A stretch of 64,000 bases of DNA from Cladorrhinum sp. PSN259 (GCA_033725935.1 MU867133.1:87558-151557), one strand, 5' to 3'; positions 45,821 to 57,924 are shown, counted from the stretch's first letter. Translations and numbers: made by a program. Notes: generated by a model from the letters alone, not told the origin.

Positions 45821-47306
45821 ATGGGCGATAAGAAAACGGCCCTGTTGAAGCCCCGGCAGAGCTGGCGGTCGAGACAAGCAACACTCATCGTCGGGCTCTG
45901 CCTGGTTACTTATTGCCTGCTATTTACTCTGAGAACACCACTGCCTTCACCCTCTAAGCTGAGACCGGCCCTAACTCCCGAACTCCTCAACAACCTCTCT
46001 CTTGATGAACACCAATGCGATGCTGCGTTTCCAGGCTTGACCAAGGAGATTGACGATGTAGTGTCTCAGGGGTCGTTTGTGGTGAAGCAGACTGGTGATT
46101 TGGGTCCCTTGCAGGGAAGGATCAAGAATGGACAAGTGTGTTTATTTACCTTCCCAGGCCGACATACAGGACTGATATTGACGATATACTCGCATAGATT
46201 GAGATAATCCACGCCCAACGTCCATCAGACCTCTCCCAAGAAATGTTGAACGTAGGCCACCCTACACCCCTCCCTCGTATCGCAACACCGAAAAGACCTA
46301 ACCCCCTTTATCTCAGTCCAGAACAGCATCCCTCCACCAACTCTACCGGGCAATCCTAACCTCACCCTCCCCAATCCCAGACACAGTCTTCAACCTAAAC
46401 TTTCAAGACCAACCCTTTGGTATAGCATGGGCCTACTCCCGCAGCGCAACCGCCCCCTTTTTAAAACAAACTAAAAAAATCTCCCGATCCTTCCTCATGC
46501 CCCATTTCTCCTTTTGGGCATGGGACCTCCCGTTCATAGGCTCCATGTCCCGCGCAGCATCAGCAATCACCTCTCTCGAGTCCTCTTACACTCATTCCTG
46601 GCACTCCAAGATACCCAAAGCAGCCTGGCGCGGGACATCATGGTACAACAGCGCACACTCCCCCCGTTTGCGCCAAAACCTCTTGGCCGCCGCAAGGGAC
46701 CAAGAATGGGCCGACGTCCAAAAGCTGGAATGGACAGCCAGCTCCTCATCTCATGACCCAAACACAAAACAGCAAAACGCCACAAACGCGCTCCCCATCG
46801 AAGAGTTCTGCAGATACAAGTACGTGATTCACACCGAGGGCGTCGCGTACTCTGGACGCTTCCAGTTCCTCCAGATGTGCCGGTCCGTCGTCCTCACGCC
46901 GCCGATCCTCTGGATGCAGCACCTGACTCACCTGGTCAAACCTCTGTTTTCTCACACTCTCGATCTGAAGAACGTAAAAAGGTGGGAACCGAATAAATTG
47001 ATCACAGCGGCCTGGCCTACGCAGTACGCACCCGAAGAAGCAAACATAGTCTTTGTTAGTAAGGACTGGTCTGATTTGGGTGCCACAGTAAAGTGGCTGG
47101 AGGAACATCCCCAAATAGCAGAGGGAATAGCAACGAGACAGAGGGAGTTGTTCGTCGGAGGGGGATATTTCAGTCCTGCCGCTGAGACGTGTTACTGGCG
47201 GGCCATGATTAGGGGTTGGGCATCCGTTGCTGACGCAAAAGGTGAGGGGTGGGAGGACGCAAAAGGGGTGACTTTTGAGAAGTTTATTTTGAGAAATAGC
47301 AAGTAG
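45821..47306 (+). CDS. GT90 family (CAP10-like) glycosyltransferase, type II membrane protein
   Basis: Exons 45821-46135, 46198-46251 and 46317-47306, with introns of 62 and 65 nt, encode 452 aa. A short basic cytosolic tail precedes one membrane anchor (TLIVGLCLVTYCLLF, about 21-35), giving a Golgi-type type II topology. The lumenal domain has the CAP10/GT90 features: FSFWAWDLPFIGS, KAAWRGTSWYNSAHSPRLRQ, then EEFCRYKYVIHTEGVAYSGRFQFLQMCRSVVLTPP, the nucleotide-sugar-binding block ending in the S-G-R motif. It is related to Cryptococcus Cap10 and to beta-xylosyltransferases, so addition of a sugar such as xylose is plausible; donor and acceptor are unknown. The second exon is only 18 codons; its boundaries rest on frame continuity and GT..AG signals. 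Confidence 0.85.
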
Positions 47307-47482
47307 ATAACACCCCCCATCTCTATCTATCTCTAGAAACTATTAAGCCCGCTTTGTGTATTTGTTGATATTCTGTCCCCCGTTTCCCATTCTCCGAAAC
47401 GCCCAATAACACCAATCGAAATATCCCAGCCCATAAAAAACGCCATACAGTCATACAAAAACAGACAACCTAGTGATAGGTA

Positions 47483-48155
47483 TCAAAGACTGGTAACCCC
47501 AACTCCCCACCCTTCACCGATCCTCCTGACCTCCTCTTCAAACTTTCTACTCGTAATCTTTTTTCCCGGCCCCGCTGCTGCCCCTGCCCCACCACCTATT
47601 GGGCTATGCTCATCGGGGTCATAAAATGGATTCTGCAAAAGTCGCACATACGCCCCCTGCAGCGCCTTGAACACGGGTCGCATCTCTCCTTCCCTTAACC
47701 CATTTGCACCACCACCGCCACCACCCCCCGCTCCTCCAGCACTACCACCACCTCCTCCTGCCTGTGCAGATTTAGACGAGGACCTCCCCCTCATATCAAC
47801 AACAACCACAAATCTCACGCCGGTGTTTGTTTCGTAGCCGTATGCCGCCAGTCGCTCATCCACTGCGTGGAGTAATCCAAAGTCGCCTGTGAGTCCGGTG
47901 CCTGCTGCTGCGTTCTGTCGGGATCGGAGTTCGAATACGTCCAGCGTTGAGCTGAGTAAAAGAGAGAATTGGAGGGGGGTACGGATTGGGCGGAAGGAGT
48001 TTGTGGAAGGGTCATAGGAGGGGAAGATTTGGAGGTGGAGGGGATTATTCTACTGTTAATTAGTATCAAGGACATAGATGGGGATGGAGGAGGGAAAGAC
48101 GTACATTGCGACCTATCACGCCTAGGCAGGCTATTGAAGGGAGGGTGGTTGCCAT
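47483..48155 (-). CDS. TRAPP complex subunit, TRAPPC2L/Tca17-type (sedlin family)
   Basis: Exons 48155-48105 (MATTLPSIACLGVIGRN) and 48049-47483 with intron 48104-48050 (55 nt) encode 205 aa. IACLGVIGRNNNPLHLQIFPS is the characteristic longin-like N-terminus of TRAPPC2L/Tca17. LQFSLLLSSTLDVFELR, TGDFGLLHAVDERLAAYGYETNTGVRFVVVVD and FKALQGAYVRLLQNPFYDP follow in family order. A glycine-rich insertion (about 115-135, with runs of 5-7 Gly) is unusual. TRAPP tethers and activates Rab/Ypt GTPases at the Golgi. The splice acceptor reads CAGTAG: using the first AG would give an immediate stop, so the second must be used to make protein. It converges on GT90 and is divergent from gamma-tubulin. Confidence 0.85.
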
Positions 48156-48469
48156 TTGTTTTTGGAATAGAAGTTGAAGCAGCTCAGAAGACTGGGAAAC
48201 AAGTTGATGATTGATCGAGGTCATGTAATAAAGGATGCCCACAGCGGGAAGGGTGATGCATGTCAGCGGTCAAAGCTCCCCCTGTTGGCCCTGTTGGCTC
48301 CCCCACAATTACAGGGTTCTCGTACCGGTGTGTTGGGCGGGGTCCAAAATTCGCGTCTCGGCAGCATCACACGCGTCGGAGCTCCAGCATCTGCATCATT
48401 GCCTAACAAGACCCTCCCCCGCCACAGCCTAAGCCGAGGACGACTAACATTGCAAATGCTGCCACCACC
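48156..48469. promoter_or_regulatory. Shared divergent promoter, TRAPPC2L-like (-) / gamma-tubulin (+)
   Basis: Only 314 bases lie between start codons, so both genes must be driven from this compact region. CCCCCTG/CCCTG repeats and a pyrimidine-rich stretch are visible. Confidence 0.55.
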
Positions 48470-50047
48470 ATGCCCAGGTAAATAATGCAGACGGATGCTT
48501 ATGTGTTACACATTCTGACTTTATAAACAGAGAAATAATCACCATCCAAGCCGGCCAATGCGGCAACAGCAGTCAGTCAAATACAGAATTCCCCGCAGCG
48601 CGTTTCCTTCTCTAACTTATTCGTCCCAAAAATCTAGTTGGCAGTCAGTTTTGGCAGCAGCTCTGCCAGGAGCACGGCATCAGCCAAGATGGAAATCTTG
48701 AGGATTTCGCGACCGAAGGCGGCGACCGCAAGGATGTCTTTTACTACCAGAGTGACGACACACGATATATCCCAAGAGCCATCCTGATCGACCTCGAGCC
48801 ACGAGTAATCCAGAGCATCCAAACAGGACCATACCGAAACATTTATAATCCCGAGAACTTTTTCGTAGGCAAGAGCGGCGTAGGAGCCGGAAACAACTGG
48901 GGTGATGGATACCAAACCGGAGAACTCGTACACGAAGAAATCATGGAGATGATCGACCGAGAGGCGGACGGCAGCGACTCGCTGGAGGGCTTCATGATGC
49001 TGCACTCGATCGCTGGAGGCACAGGATCAGGCCTGGGGTCTTTCCTCCTCGAAAGACTAAACGACCGCTTCCCCAAGAAGATCATCCAGACATACTCCGT
49101 CTTCCCCGACACCACCAACTCCGGAGACGTCGTCGTGCACCCTTACAACAGCATGTTAACAATGAGGAGGTTAACGCAAAATGCCGACTCGGTAGTTGTT
49201 CTCGACAACGGCGCACTCTCCCACATCGCCGCCGACAGACTTCACATGCAGGAGCCATCATTCCAGCAAACCAATCAGCTCGTCTCGACCGTCATGTCAG
49301 CCAGCACCACCACTCTTAGATACCCCGGCTACATGCACAACGACCTCGTCAGCATTCTCGCTTCACTCATCCCAACACCCCGCTGCCACTTCCTCATGAC
49401 TTCATACACCCCCTTCACAGGCGACCAAGTCGAGCAAGCCAAGACGGTTCGGAAGACCACAGTCCTGGACGTTATGCGGCGACTCCTCCAGCCCAAGAAC
49501 CGCATGGTCTCGACGGTGCCGGGCAAGAAGAGCTGCTACATCTCGATCCTCAACGTGATTCAGGGAGAGGTAGACCCAACGGACGTGCACAAGAGCTTGC
49601 TGCGCATCCGGGAGCGTCGTCTCGCCACGTTCATCCCCTGGGGACCGGCAAGCATCCAGGTGGCACTGACCAAGAGGAGCCCCTATATACCCATGGCCCA
49701 CCGCGTGAGCGGCTTGATGTTGGCAAACCATACTAGCATTGCCACGGTATGGCTTTTTTTTTTTACTCCCTTATTATTACTGGTCATATACTAATTTTGG
49801 TTTTTCTTGATACTAGCTCTTTAAGAGGATTCTCAGGCAATACGACGGCATGCGGAACCGAAACGCCTTTTTGGAGCCCTACAAGAAGACGGCCCCGTTT
49901 GCGGACAGTTTGAACGAGTTTGACGAGGCGAGGGAGGTGGTTACTGACCTCATTGCCGAGTATGAGGCTGCCGAGGATGCCAATTATCTGAATCCTGATG
50001 CAGGGGAGCAGCCGACTTCGGCTGATGCGGATAAGAGGATGGGTTGA
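48470..50047 (+). CDS. Gamma-tubulin
   Basis: Four exons, 48470-48477, 48531-48571, 48638-49746 and 49817-50047, with introns of 53, 66 and 70 nt, encode 462 aa. The first exon is only 8 nt (Met-Pro plus two bases), and the N-terminus reads [24 protein letters not shown], diagnostic of gamma-tubulin. The tubulin GTP-binding signature [23 protein letters not shown] motifs and the gamma-specific [18 protein letters not shown] and [33 protein letters not shown] are present. The C-terminus is acidic. Gamma-tubulin nucleates microtubules at spindle pole bodies within the gamma-TuSC. The first exon was deduced from frame and the conserved N-terminus. Confidence 0.95.
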
Positions 50048-50830
50048 TTGATTTTATGATAGTCATTTTAAGGGGGTTTTTTTCTTCTTTTTGATTCTGG
50101 TTTATGGATAGGTAGCGTGGTCAAAGTTGGTTTCTGGTTCTGAACATGGAGGAGGCTGCTTGTTTCTTTCTTGATTTCTTTGTAAAGGGGCAAACTCAAA
50201 ATTGTTTTGCTCTTACGATGCTGATGGCGTTCGGAGAGCTGGGGGGCGTGGTTACATGTCCATGGGAACCCGGATCAAGGGTTGGATCCCAAATACCAAT
50301 CAAGTATATTTATATCTTGACTTGATAACAAGACTACGATGTAAAAATGTTGTCGAATGTTTCGGTTATGTCAATGCGTAAAGATTCATCCAACCCCGAA
50401 CAGTTCCTTCGCAGACCAACAGCAGCTGAACGGTAGGGTGATTTCACACAACCCAACATTTAAACCCTCCCATCCAAAGAGAGCAAAGTACAACCCGAAT
50501 ATTATTTCGACCGGGCGTGACTCTAGAACCATATGTACAGGGACCGATTTTCAAAGAGAAAAAAAACAAAACGAGACAAGTCCATCCGGACTCCTGTGTT
50601 TTTTTTTTTCCTTGCCACCCACCGCCCTCTCTCCCATTCCACCACATCCACCCGAGCGATTTGGGAAACTTCAAAGTTCCGAACCGCCTAACCTCCGATT
50701 TTTTACGATACAGACTTCCACCTCAATCGAGATATCATAGCCCACTCTTTTCCCAAACCTTCCCCCAAAAAAACACTCGCCCTAACCCGCCAGATACCAA
50801 AGCGGCTCCCAGCAAGTAAAAAGAACATAT
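50048..50830. other. Convergent intergenic region, gamma-tubulin / complex I PSST
   Basis: It holds the 3' UTRs of two convergent genes. T-runs near 50086 and 50601. No gene recognised. Confidence 0.5.
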
Positions 50831-51689
50831 TTACTTGCGGTACCACATCCTCGTAATCTTGGTATTCCGCATCTTCCTCTGAAGCTGAAAGATGCCATAC
50901 ATGAGGGCCTCGGAAGTAGGCGGGCAGCCAGGCACATAAACATCAACGGGGACGATGCGGTCGCAGCCGCGGACGACGCTGTAGCTGTAGTGGTAGTAAC
51001 CGCCTCCGTTGGCGCACGAGCCCATGCTGATGACCCAGCGGGGCTCGGGCATCTGATCGTAGACCTGGCGCAGGGCGGGCGCCATCTTGTTGGTGAGCGT
51101 GCCGGCGACGATCATGACGTCCGACTGGCGGGGGGAAGCACGGAAAATGATGCCCAGGCGATCCTGATCGTACCGCGGGGTGGAGAGGTGCATCATTTCG
51201 ACGGCGCAGCAGGCCAGACCGAACGTCATGGGCCAGAGGGAGGATTGTCTGGCCCAGTTGGTGATGATGTCGAGGGTTGTGCTGTTTGTTTACCAGGCTG
51301 AGTGTCAGAATCATATATATATCCGGGTGTTATTGTGTTGCTCTCAAAGGGTATCTTATCCAACGTACAGCGCATATTGAACTAGACCTTTGGTGCCCTC
51401 CTCGCTGGGAAGGGGAACCTCCTTGCGCTCACGCCTGGCGACGCCGTATCCGCCGTGAGGGAGGACGGCACCGCCGTGAGCGCTGGCGGCATCCTTGCTG
51501 GACGAAGTGGAGAGGGCGGCAGCAGCGCGGAACGGAGCAAGTTGGAGCGTTGGTCGTGCTATAGTTGTTCAACCAATTGATTAGCCACCCGTCCTGCCGA
51601 ATATCCCCCCCAATTTTAATCAAGGGTTGACGAGAGAGTAACTCACCTCGCAACGCCAGCGAGGCGCCTGTCCTCACGGAGGCAAGCAT
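50831..51689 (-). CDS. NADH:ubiquinone oxidoreductase 20-kDa (PSST/NDUFS7) subunit
   Basis: Exons 51689-51647, 51558-51369 and 51281-50831, with introns of 88 and 87 nt, encode 227 aa. The N-terminus ([35 protein letters not shown]) is a mitochondrial presequence: Arg/Ala/Ser-rich, no acid. The mature part has [72 protein letters not shown] and [16 protein letters not shown]. These carry the cysteines (CC pair, GSC, GCPP) that bind the terminal [4Fe-4S] cluster N2 next to the ubiquinone site. Length and motif order match the fungal 19.3-20 kDa subunit. Confidence 0.96.
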
Positions 51690-52479
51690 CTTGTGCTATG
51701 TGTCTGGATGTGTTGTGGATGGTGCCTGGATTCTACGCCAAATAGAAGTCGGCGCTGGCAGGGAGGACGTGGAGAAAAATAAAAGGAGTGGAGAGAGGTC
51801 CAAGGTCGAGAGGTGGTGGTGGGTTGTCGCCGAAAGTGTCAAAGGGCCCTCCCCCGCGGAATGGTCAAGCTTCGCAGTGATGCTCGTCGACGTTGATTGT
51901 CCGAGCGCTTTTCGCCGCTTGGGGCGGGAGCGTGCAGGGGCCAGGTGCCGGCCTCTAAGCACAAACTGGAGCTCCATTATTGGTTGTTTGAAAAAGAGAC
52001 TGCCCCACAGTTCTCAACGTATGTACTCGGGCTTTTCCGACAATTCCCGTTGAAACTTCTACGTCACTGACGTTTTTCTCAACCTATCTAGTGTAGACTT
52101 CGAGTTTGCCTCTGGAATATTACATAAAGTTTTCGATCTAGATGCTCCGGCGCAGCATTTGTTAGACGGATCTTGCTCCGCTTCCACGTCTTTTACAGGC
52201 GGCTTTGGTCCAAAATACCCGTTGGGATACAAACATCAACAACTGTTGTATTATCACCAGTGGAATTCGTAAATGGTAAGAAACAATCCCATTTCAATAG
52301 GCTTCTCAATTTCATCCTTCAAACAGCCACTTTCCGTATGCACCCTCAACCATGTACCATGCTGTTCATTTTTCTCAAAAACACCGAAACAAACCCTCAT
52401 TTTTTTGACGCTGTAAAACAAGATAAATGCAATTATGTAACTTCGGACATGCCCAAAACCCCCTGCTGAATATTTCCAA
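51690..52479. other. Intergenic region, complex I PSST promoter and MPP10 3' UTR
   Basis: Upstream region of the PSST gene (GC-rich to about 51960), then AT-rich sequence. No further gene recognised. Confidence 0.5.
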
Positions 52480-54789
52480 CTACAATTTGTATGCTCCGCT
52501 GGTTTGAGGTCCCTTCTGGTCAGCAACCTTCTTCCCGTCAAGGTTAACAACCTCGCCCTTGCGATTGATAACCTTGACGCCGCCCCTCTTCAAGTCGTTC
52601 ATGGTCTCGCGCTGCGCCTGTGCCTTCTTGTTCTCAGGCTTGCCCGCGTCAAGACCGCCAGCCTTGCGGATGCGCTCCTTGTCACGTCTGCGTCTGCGCT
52701 GCTTGTCCTCACGACTCATCTCCTGCTTAGCCACTGGCAGACCGCTCTTGGCCACAACTTCACCCTTCTCCGCAGTGCCCTTTCCTGGAGCATACACTTC
52801 TTGTGGCGCAATCATGCTCTCTCCGCCGGCGACTCCTTGGGCAGTAGTAGGCTGAGCATCCTCCATAGCGACAGTAGCAACATCGGCCACGACGGTGAGG
52901 GTAGGAGCAGCAGGCTTCGGCTTATAATGCCAGCTGCTGAGAGCATCGAGCTTGGCGCTGATCTCCTTCCACATCCGCTTGATCTCCTCTTCGTCCTTAC
53001 GGAGCTTCTCGTCAGCTTGGCTGAGATAAGCATCCGGGTTGGCCTTCTTGACGTGCTCCTCCTCGTAAATCTCTGCAAGGCTCTGCTTGCCCTTGGTATC
53101 CTCAACATCGACAAGACCGCGGCGTGCATTGTTGGGGTTACCCATGGAATCTGGGCGGCGGCGGAGCACTTCATCGAATTCCTGGGCAAGAATACGACGC
53201 TTAATGAGGGCCTCGATAGTTTCTGAGACCTCTTCGGTGATTACAGGCACAGGCTTGCCAGCATGTTCAAACTCCAGGTCCTCTTCGAGTAGTGAATTCA
53301 TCGGCCTGTCAATAGCCTTGGCCTCGCCAGATAGAGTCCATGCTCGCTTGGCCACTAACTCTCCTTCCAGCTTTCGGATTTCCTCGGCAAGTTTGGCCTG
53401 CCTGCGTTCGTGAGCCGAACGACGTGATTTGGGGTTACCAGCTGAAGCGTCTGAGAGAGCATCCTCCTCGTCAGATCGATCGGACAGGTCGTCAAAAAGA
53501 TCACGCCGAACATCGTTTTGGGCCCTCTCGATATCCTCCTCTGCTGGCTGAACGGGTTTTGAGTAGTTGAAGCCTTTCCTAGCGTTTCCGGTCTTCTTCT
53601 TCTTCGCTGGTGGCGCAAAGAAATCTTTATAGAAAATGTCGTTGGCAGTAAGATCCATGCCGAAATTATCAACATCGGCCAAATCATTGTTGTTGTTATC
53701 CTCGTCATCTTCCTCGTCGTCGCTTCCCTCCAACTCGGCAAGTTGCTTCTTGGTAAGCGCGGGCCCTTCTTCTTCTTCATCCTCCTCATCATCATCCTCT
53801 TCATCATCCATCTCCATATCCGATTCTGGGTCTGATTCCTCATCGTCCTTTGATGCCTTCTTTCTCTTATTCTTGGGCGCAAAAGGATCTCCATGCCAGT
53901 CGATTGACTCGTCATCACTGAGGTTGTCGGTATTTGGATCCGCACGAGCGTCCTGGTTTTCGAACCATTGTGTCTGTTTGTTGAAATCGTCTATCGAGAA
54001 GAAACCGTCATTGAGACCGTGGGCATCCTTGACAAAATCGTCGGCAGCTTCATCATCATCATCATCTTCCTCATGTTCGTCACCTAACTCTTCCCCGCCA
54101 TCTACTTCTTCACCGTCCTCCTCCACATCGCCCTCCTCGTCATCATCTTCATCCTCCAGGTCAAACATTTCCTCATCGGATTCGCCGACGCTGGCATCTT
54201 CGTCGTCCGAGTCTTCGGTGTCGGCCTCACTGTCAACCTGCGATGAGGTTGCGCTGGCATCCTCATCATCGGATCCAACCTCAAAACCATCTTGGCCAAA
54301 TTCCAATGTCTTGGATGCATCGGTGTCTTTTTCATCGCCGTGCTTGATCTGGTTGTCCTCCTCGAGCTCCTCCAAAAGTCTGGTCGATTCCTCCAGCGTA
54401 CTTGTAATGATCTTTTTGGCTTGTTGCCACACCTGGTCTGTTTCGAAACCATCGATGTGCAGCTTTCGAATCTTTAGAACCGCGGCTTGGCTTTGGCTGC
54501 CATCGCGTTTGCGTTTCTTGTTAGCCTCGCGAAGCCTCTGTTGTTGCTGGTCGCTGACGACGGCAGCCAAAGAGTCTAGTGTCTCCTTTGCAATTTGGAG
54601 GGATCCTGTGGGCAGCAAAGACGGTGGCTGGAGGAAAATATGACGTTTTGATGGGGAGGTCGAATCGATAAATACAGCGACAGCCGAGTTTGGCTCACGG
54701 GCCACACCGTTTGACAACATGTCGGGGGCGTTGGTGAGTGTGTGAGAAGTCGAGGTTAGAGATGAAGTAATGCTTCCCGCACCCGCCAT
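52480..54789 (-). CDS. MPP10: U3 snoRNP protein Mpp10
   Basis: Single exon, 769 aa, ATG at 54789. After a Ser/Thr-rich N-terminus the protein has a long Asp/Glu-rich region (about 145-370) and then the conserved Mpp10 blocks. These include FYKDFFAPPAKKKKT, RKGFNYSKP, EEDIERAQNDVRRDLF, ELVAKRAWTLSGEAKAIDRPMNSLLEEDLEFEH, EEVSETIEALIKRRI and RRPDSMGNPNNARRGLVDVEDTKGKQSLAEIYEEEH. LSSWHYKPKPAAP precedes a basic tail. Mpp10, with Imp3 and Imp4, binds U3 snoRNA in the SSU processome for 18S pre-rRNA cleavage in the nucleolus. Confidence 0.95.
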   Translation of the reverse strand: MAGAGSITSSLTSTSHTLTNAPDMLSNGVAREPNSAVAVFIDSTSPSKRHIFLQPPSLLPTGSLQIAKETLDSLAAVVSDQQQQRLREANKKRKRDGSQSQAAVLKIRKLHIDGFETDQVWQQAKKIITSTLEESTRLLEELEEDNQIKHGDEKDTDASKTLEFGQDGFEVGSDDEDASATSSQVDSEADTEDSDDEDASVGESDEEMFDLEDEDDDEEGDVEEDGEEVDGGEELGDEHEEDDDDDEAADDFVKDAHGLNDGFFSIDDFNKQTQWFENQDARADPNTDNLSDDESIDWHGDPFAPKNKRKKASKDDEESDPESDMEMDDEEDDDEEDEEEEGPALTKKQLAELEGSDDEEDDEDNNNNDLADVDNFGMDLTANDIFYKDFFAPPAKKKKTGNARKGFNYSKPVQPAEEDIERAQNDVRRDLFDDLSDRSDEEDALSDASAGNPKSRRSAHERRQAKLAEEIRKLEGELVAKRAWTLSGEAKAIDRPMNSLLEEDLEFEHAGKPVPVITEEVSETIEALIKRRILAQEFDEVLRRRPDSMGNPNNARRGLVDVEDTKGKQSLAEIYEEEHVKKANPDAYLSQADEKLRKDEEEIKRMWKEISAKLDALSSWHYKPKPAAPTLTVVADVATVAMEDAQPTTAQGVAGGESMIAPQEVYAPGKGTAEKGEVVAKSGLPVAKQEMSREDKQRRRRRDKERIRKAGGLDAGKPENKKAQAQRETMNDLKRGGVKVINRKGEVVNLDGKKVADQKGPQTSGAYKL

Positions 54790-57700
54790 CCTTGAACAGT
54801 AAAGTTGAATGTGTTGGTGGCTTTGTGACGCCGAAAATCCAACCTTGGGTGTCGCAAAGGAATTTTTGGCGGTTCACTTCTCCAAAAAAATTCGGATGGA
54901 TCAAGCCCCACCTTGAGCTGAGCTACATTGTCCAATTAAATGCAAGTTTGAAAGCAGTGCATAAGGCTTTCAAAGCGGGGCCACTAAGCCCCACCGATTG
55001 TGGTGGACGGCCCCCACCGCAGGTATAAGTCTCGATCCCGCTTTCAGCCTTCACCGATTCATCCACCGATTCACCGAGCTCGACCTGTGAGGAGGCTCAA
55101 CAAATGCTGGCTTAGTATCGGTACGTCATTCTACAGCCGCATGTCTATCCACTTCTCTTCTAATTCCGTTCAGCAATTTCTGGGTATTTTCACCTCAAAC
55201 TCAAAAGTCTAGGGTTTTTCTCATATCTTGACTTTCGCAGGTCCTGATCCAATGGCAAAGCACTTCATCTACTGAATCCATGCTCAGAGCTCACAGGACG
55301 CGGCATGATAAGGTTCAAAATGGTTTTCGAGTCAATTGCGCTTTCTACACCGTTCCGTAACCCGAGCCTGTTCGCGTGACTGCACATCCAAGACAAGTCC
55401 GAGACAGTTCAGGGTCCTATGGAAAGGATACACCAGAACAAGAACGCTCGAGTAGCCTGGCATCTACCGGAAAGACCGCCACGATCCCGATAACGAAGCA
55501 CGGCCACCTGCCTGTTCTAGCAAGCAGAGGGTATCACAAGTTGACAATCCTCTCTCGGCAAAAGCCTATCTTCGCTAATTCCGCCGCTCTCAGCGGGATA
55601 CAACAATTTCTAAACCCCAGCAACAGGGGATCAATCTGTTGAACTAGTGTGCTGGTCCATCCCTCTCATCTATTCGATGCGGAGTCGATCCATCTAGATT
55701 CAAAGCTTGTGTTTGCGGCGGCATAACAATAACGATCAGCACGACCAGCTGTTGTATTCACTATTCACACTAGTATGCCTTACATGGATGGTAATGGAGA
55801 CCGCGTATGCGGCACGACATCCGGCTTTCATCCCTTGTCGACTGAGGCGGGTGATCACGCGAAGCCTTGCCAGTTTTGGTTTATCCCTTGCGTGATAACG
55901 GAATGTACTTGCGCTCGCGGAAGCATCTCCGAAAATGTCCAAAGCTCACGAGGGCAGCGAAACCGGAAGACCCAAGTGTGGCGCCCGACGGTTGCATTTT
56001 CTCGTACCCGTTCCCGTTTTCTTCTTCTTCAATGGCTCATATTTGGCATATCAGGGTCATCCTGGTCGACTCCATGTTTTCAAAGCCCACTTGAGTTGAG
56101 ACAGTCGAAATGGAGGCAATGAAACGTATGGATTTAACATTGGACCGGACTTGCAGCATTGGCTACCCGGCGCTATCTCACCCTGAAAAAAGCTTCATCG
56201 GAGAGATGTCGGCATCCGAACAGTCACGAGACTGCTGTGCATACATCGGATATAGTGGCGGATTGCCGTTCGACACTATACTAGGATGGACCACGGAGAT
56301 GCAGTCTGAAGAGAAGATCTCACTCGGTCTAGGGCCGCGTTGGTGCCTGTAAGTCCAGAACACCCTAGCGGCCCCGCATTCCCGCTGTGGATGGATCCGT
56401 ACCCTTTAAGCCACTGAATCGCTGCAGACAACACCCCCAACCCAAAGACCCGCACAGTAAGAGTATTGTGACTCTGTACTTGGATGAGTGTGAGAAGATG
56501 GAAGATGAGCTGTATTACAAGTTAAAACCTCACCGATTGTTTCGAACCCTGCTTCGGGTTGGGGATCACAAACAGCAATATTTATCCTGTCAGATCCGAA
56601 GGGTTGCTTTGTGCTATCAGACACTGGCCTTCGTGCATCCACATACTTGGGACAGTGCATGCAGCCCTAAGATTTAGAGGATTGAAACCGTCCTAGTTCA
56701 AGACTCTCAGATTCAACCCACCGGGCTCACAACCTGTATTATCTAGCCGTCATCGGAGACGGAATGCTGCGTTGCTTCCCCGACAGTCCTTGCTCGCTTC
56801 TCGGCAAGCCGATGTTGTATAGGTGAGGTTGTTGATGTCTGCCGTTGTGCTGCATCTCCTCGCAGAGGGTGGGGTTGAAATGCAGGGTCTGGATGACCAG
56901 TAAGATCAATCAATTCACCCACGTGGTGGCGGGCGGCATTCGTCGTTGCCATTTCCGAGATCAAGAACGTTGAAAAGATTTCCGCAACAAGTACAGACAA
57001 CACCTGGTTTCAGCAATTGGCCAACCACAGGCAAGGAATCGCAAAACTCGTGATCTCCAACTTTTTGGTAGTCTTTTACGGCCGCCTGTCAACCATGAAG
57101 CAAGTATGTCCGGTACCTCCCGTCACCACTTTCTAGGATCCAATCCCAATTGCAGTTTGATATGGTCTCACAAGGCGGATAGAAATCGTTTAGCTTTTAT
57201 CTATCCCCTCCCCTCTTCCGCAGGAGTCCGAACGGCGGATCGGGACGGGAGGATGCGCTGAATGCGGAAGCCGTTGTTGTAGATCTCCAACTCCCGAGAG
57301 GCCGAGAGCGCTCTGTGTGATTTTTTCATCATGATGGCAATAATTCAAGAGCGGGCGGGTATCAACGAATGCAGGTTTGGTGGTTTGCGTCAACGATAAG
57401 CTTGTTGCAAGGATGTTCCTGCTCTTCAGGGGTGTGTGGAAGCGAGGGAACACTGCACCGGTGGGCACTGTGCCAAAACCCTGCTCTCGGTTCGTTTCGA
57501 AGTTGGTTCTCCAAAAAAAGTGTTGCAACCAAGTGCTGCTGCAAGTGCTGCACGGGAAAATAGACCGCAGCATGTGCCTGGCGGCCTAGCCCCATAGGCC
57601 TCACCAATGACCCCACCAGAGTGCCCTTGCCTTGGTATAATTCCACTATGACACCGGGCCAAGCAGCAAGCTTCTTTGTTCTTCGCCTCTCTGTTGGTTC

Positions 57701-57877
57701 CAAGTTTTCTGTTCGTCAATTGTTCCAAAATCCATTTGACTCGTCACTTGTATTTGAAGCCATTCCAACAACGAGTTTTCAAGAAAAGCTTGCGTCAGTT
57801 GTTGTAAGGATACCGACCAAACGCTGCGGATATCGTCCCTCATCTCTTGCTGTCGCCCAGCCATTGAACCAAGAAAA

Positions 57878-57924
<47 letters not shown>

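Noticed and set aside
53636..54643. A 335-codon serine-rich plus-strand frame
   Set aside because: It is the complement of the Asp/Glu-rich coding region of MPP10; Ser runs mirror GAT/GAA codons.
56530..56570. Minus-strand GGTTCGAA resembling a Pol III B box
   Set aside because: The flanks do not form a T stem, and no A box or acceptor stem is visible.
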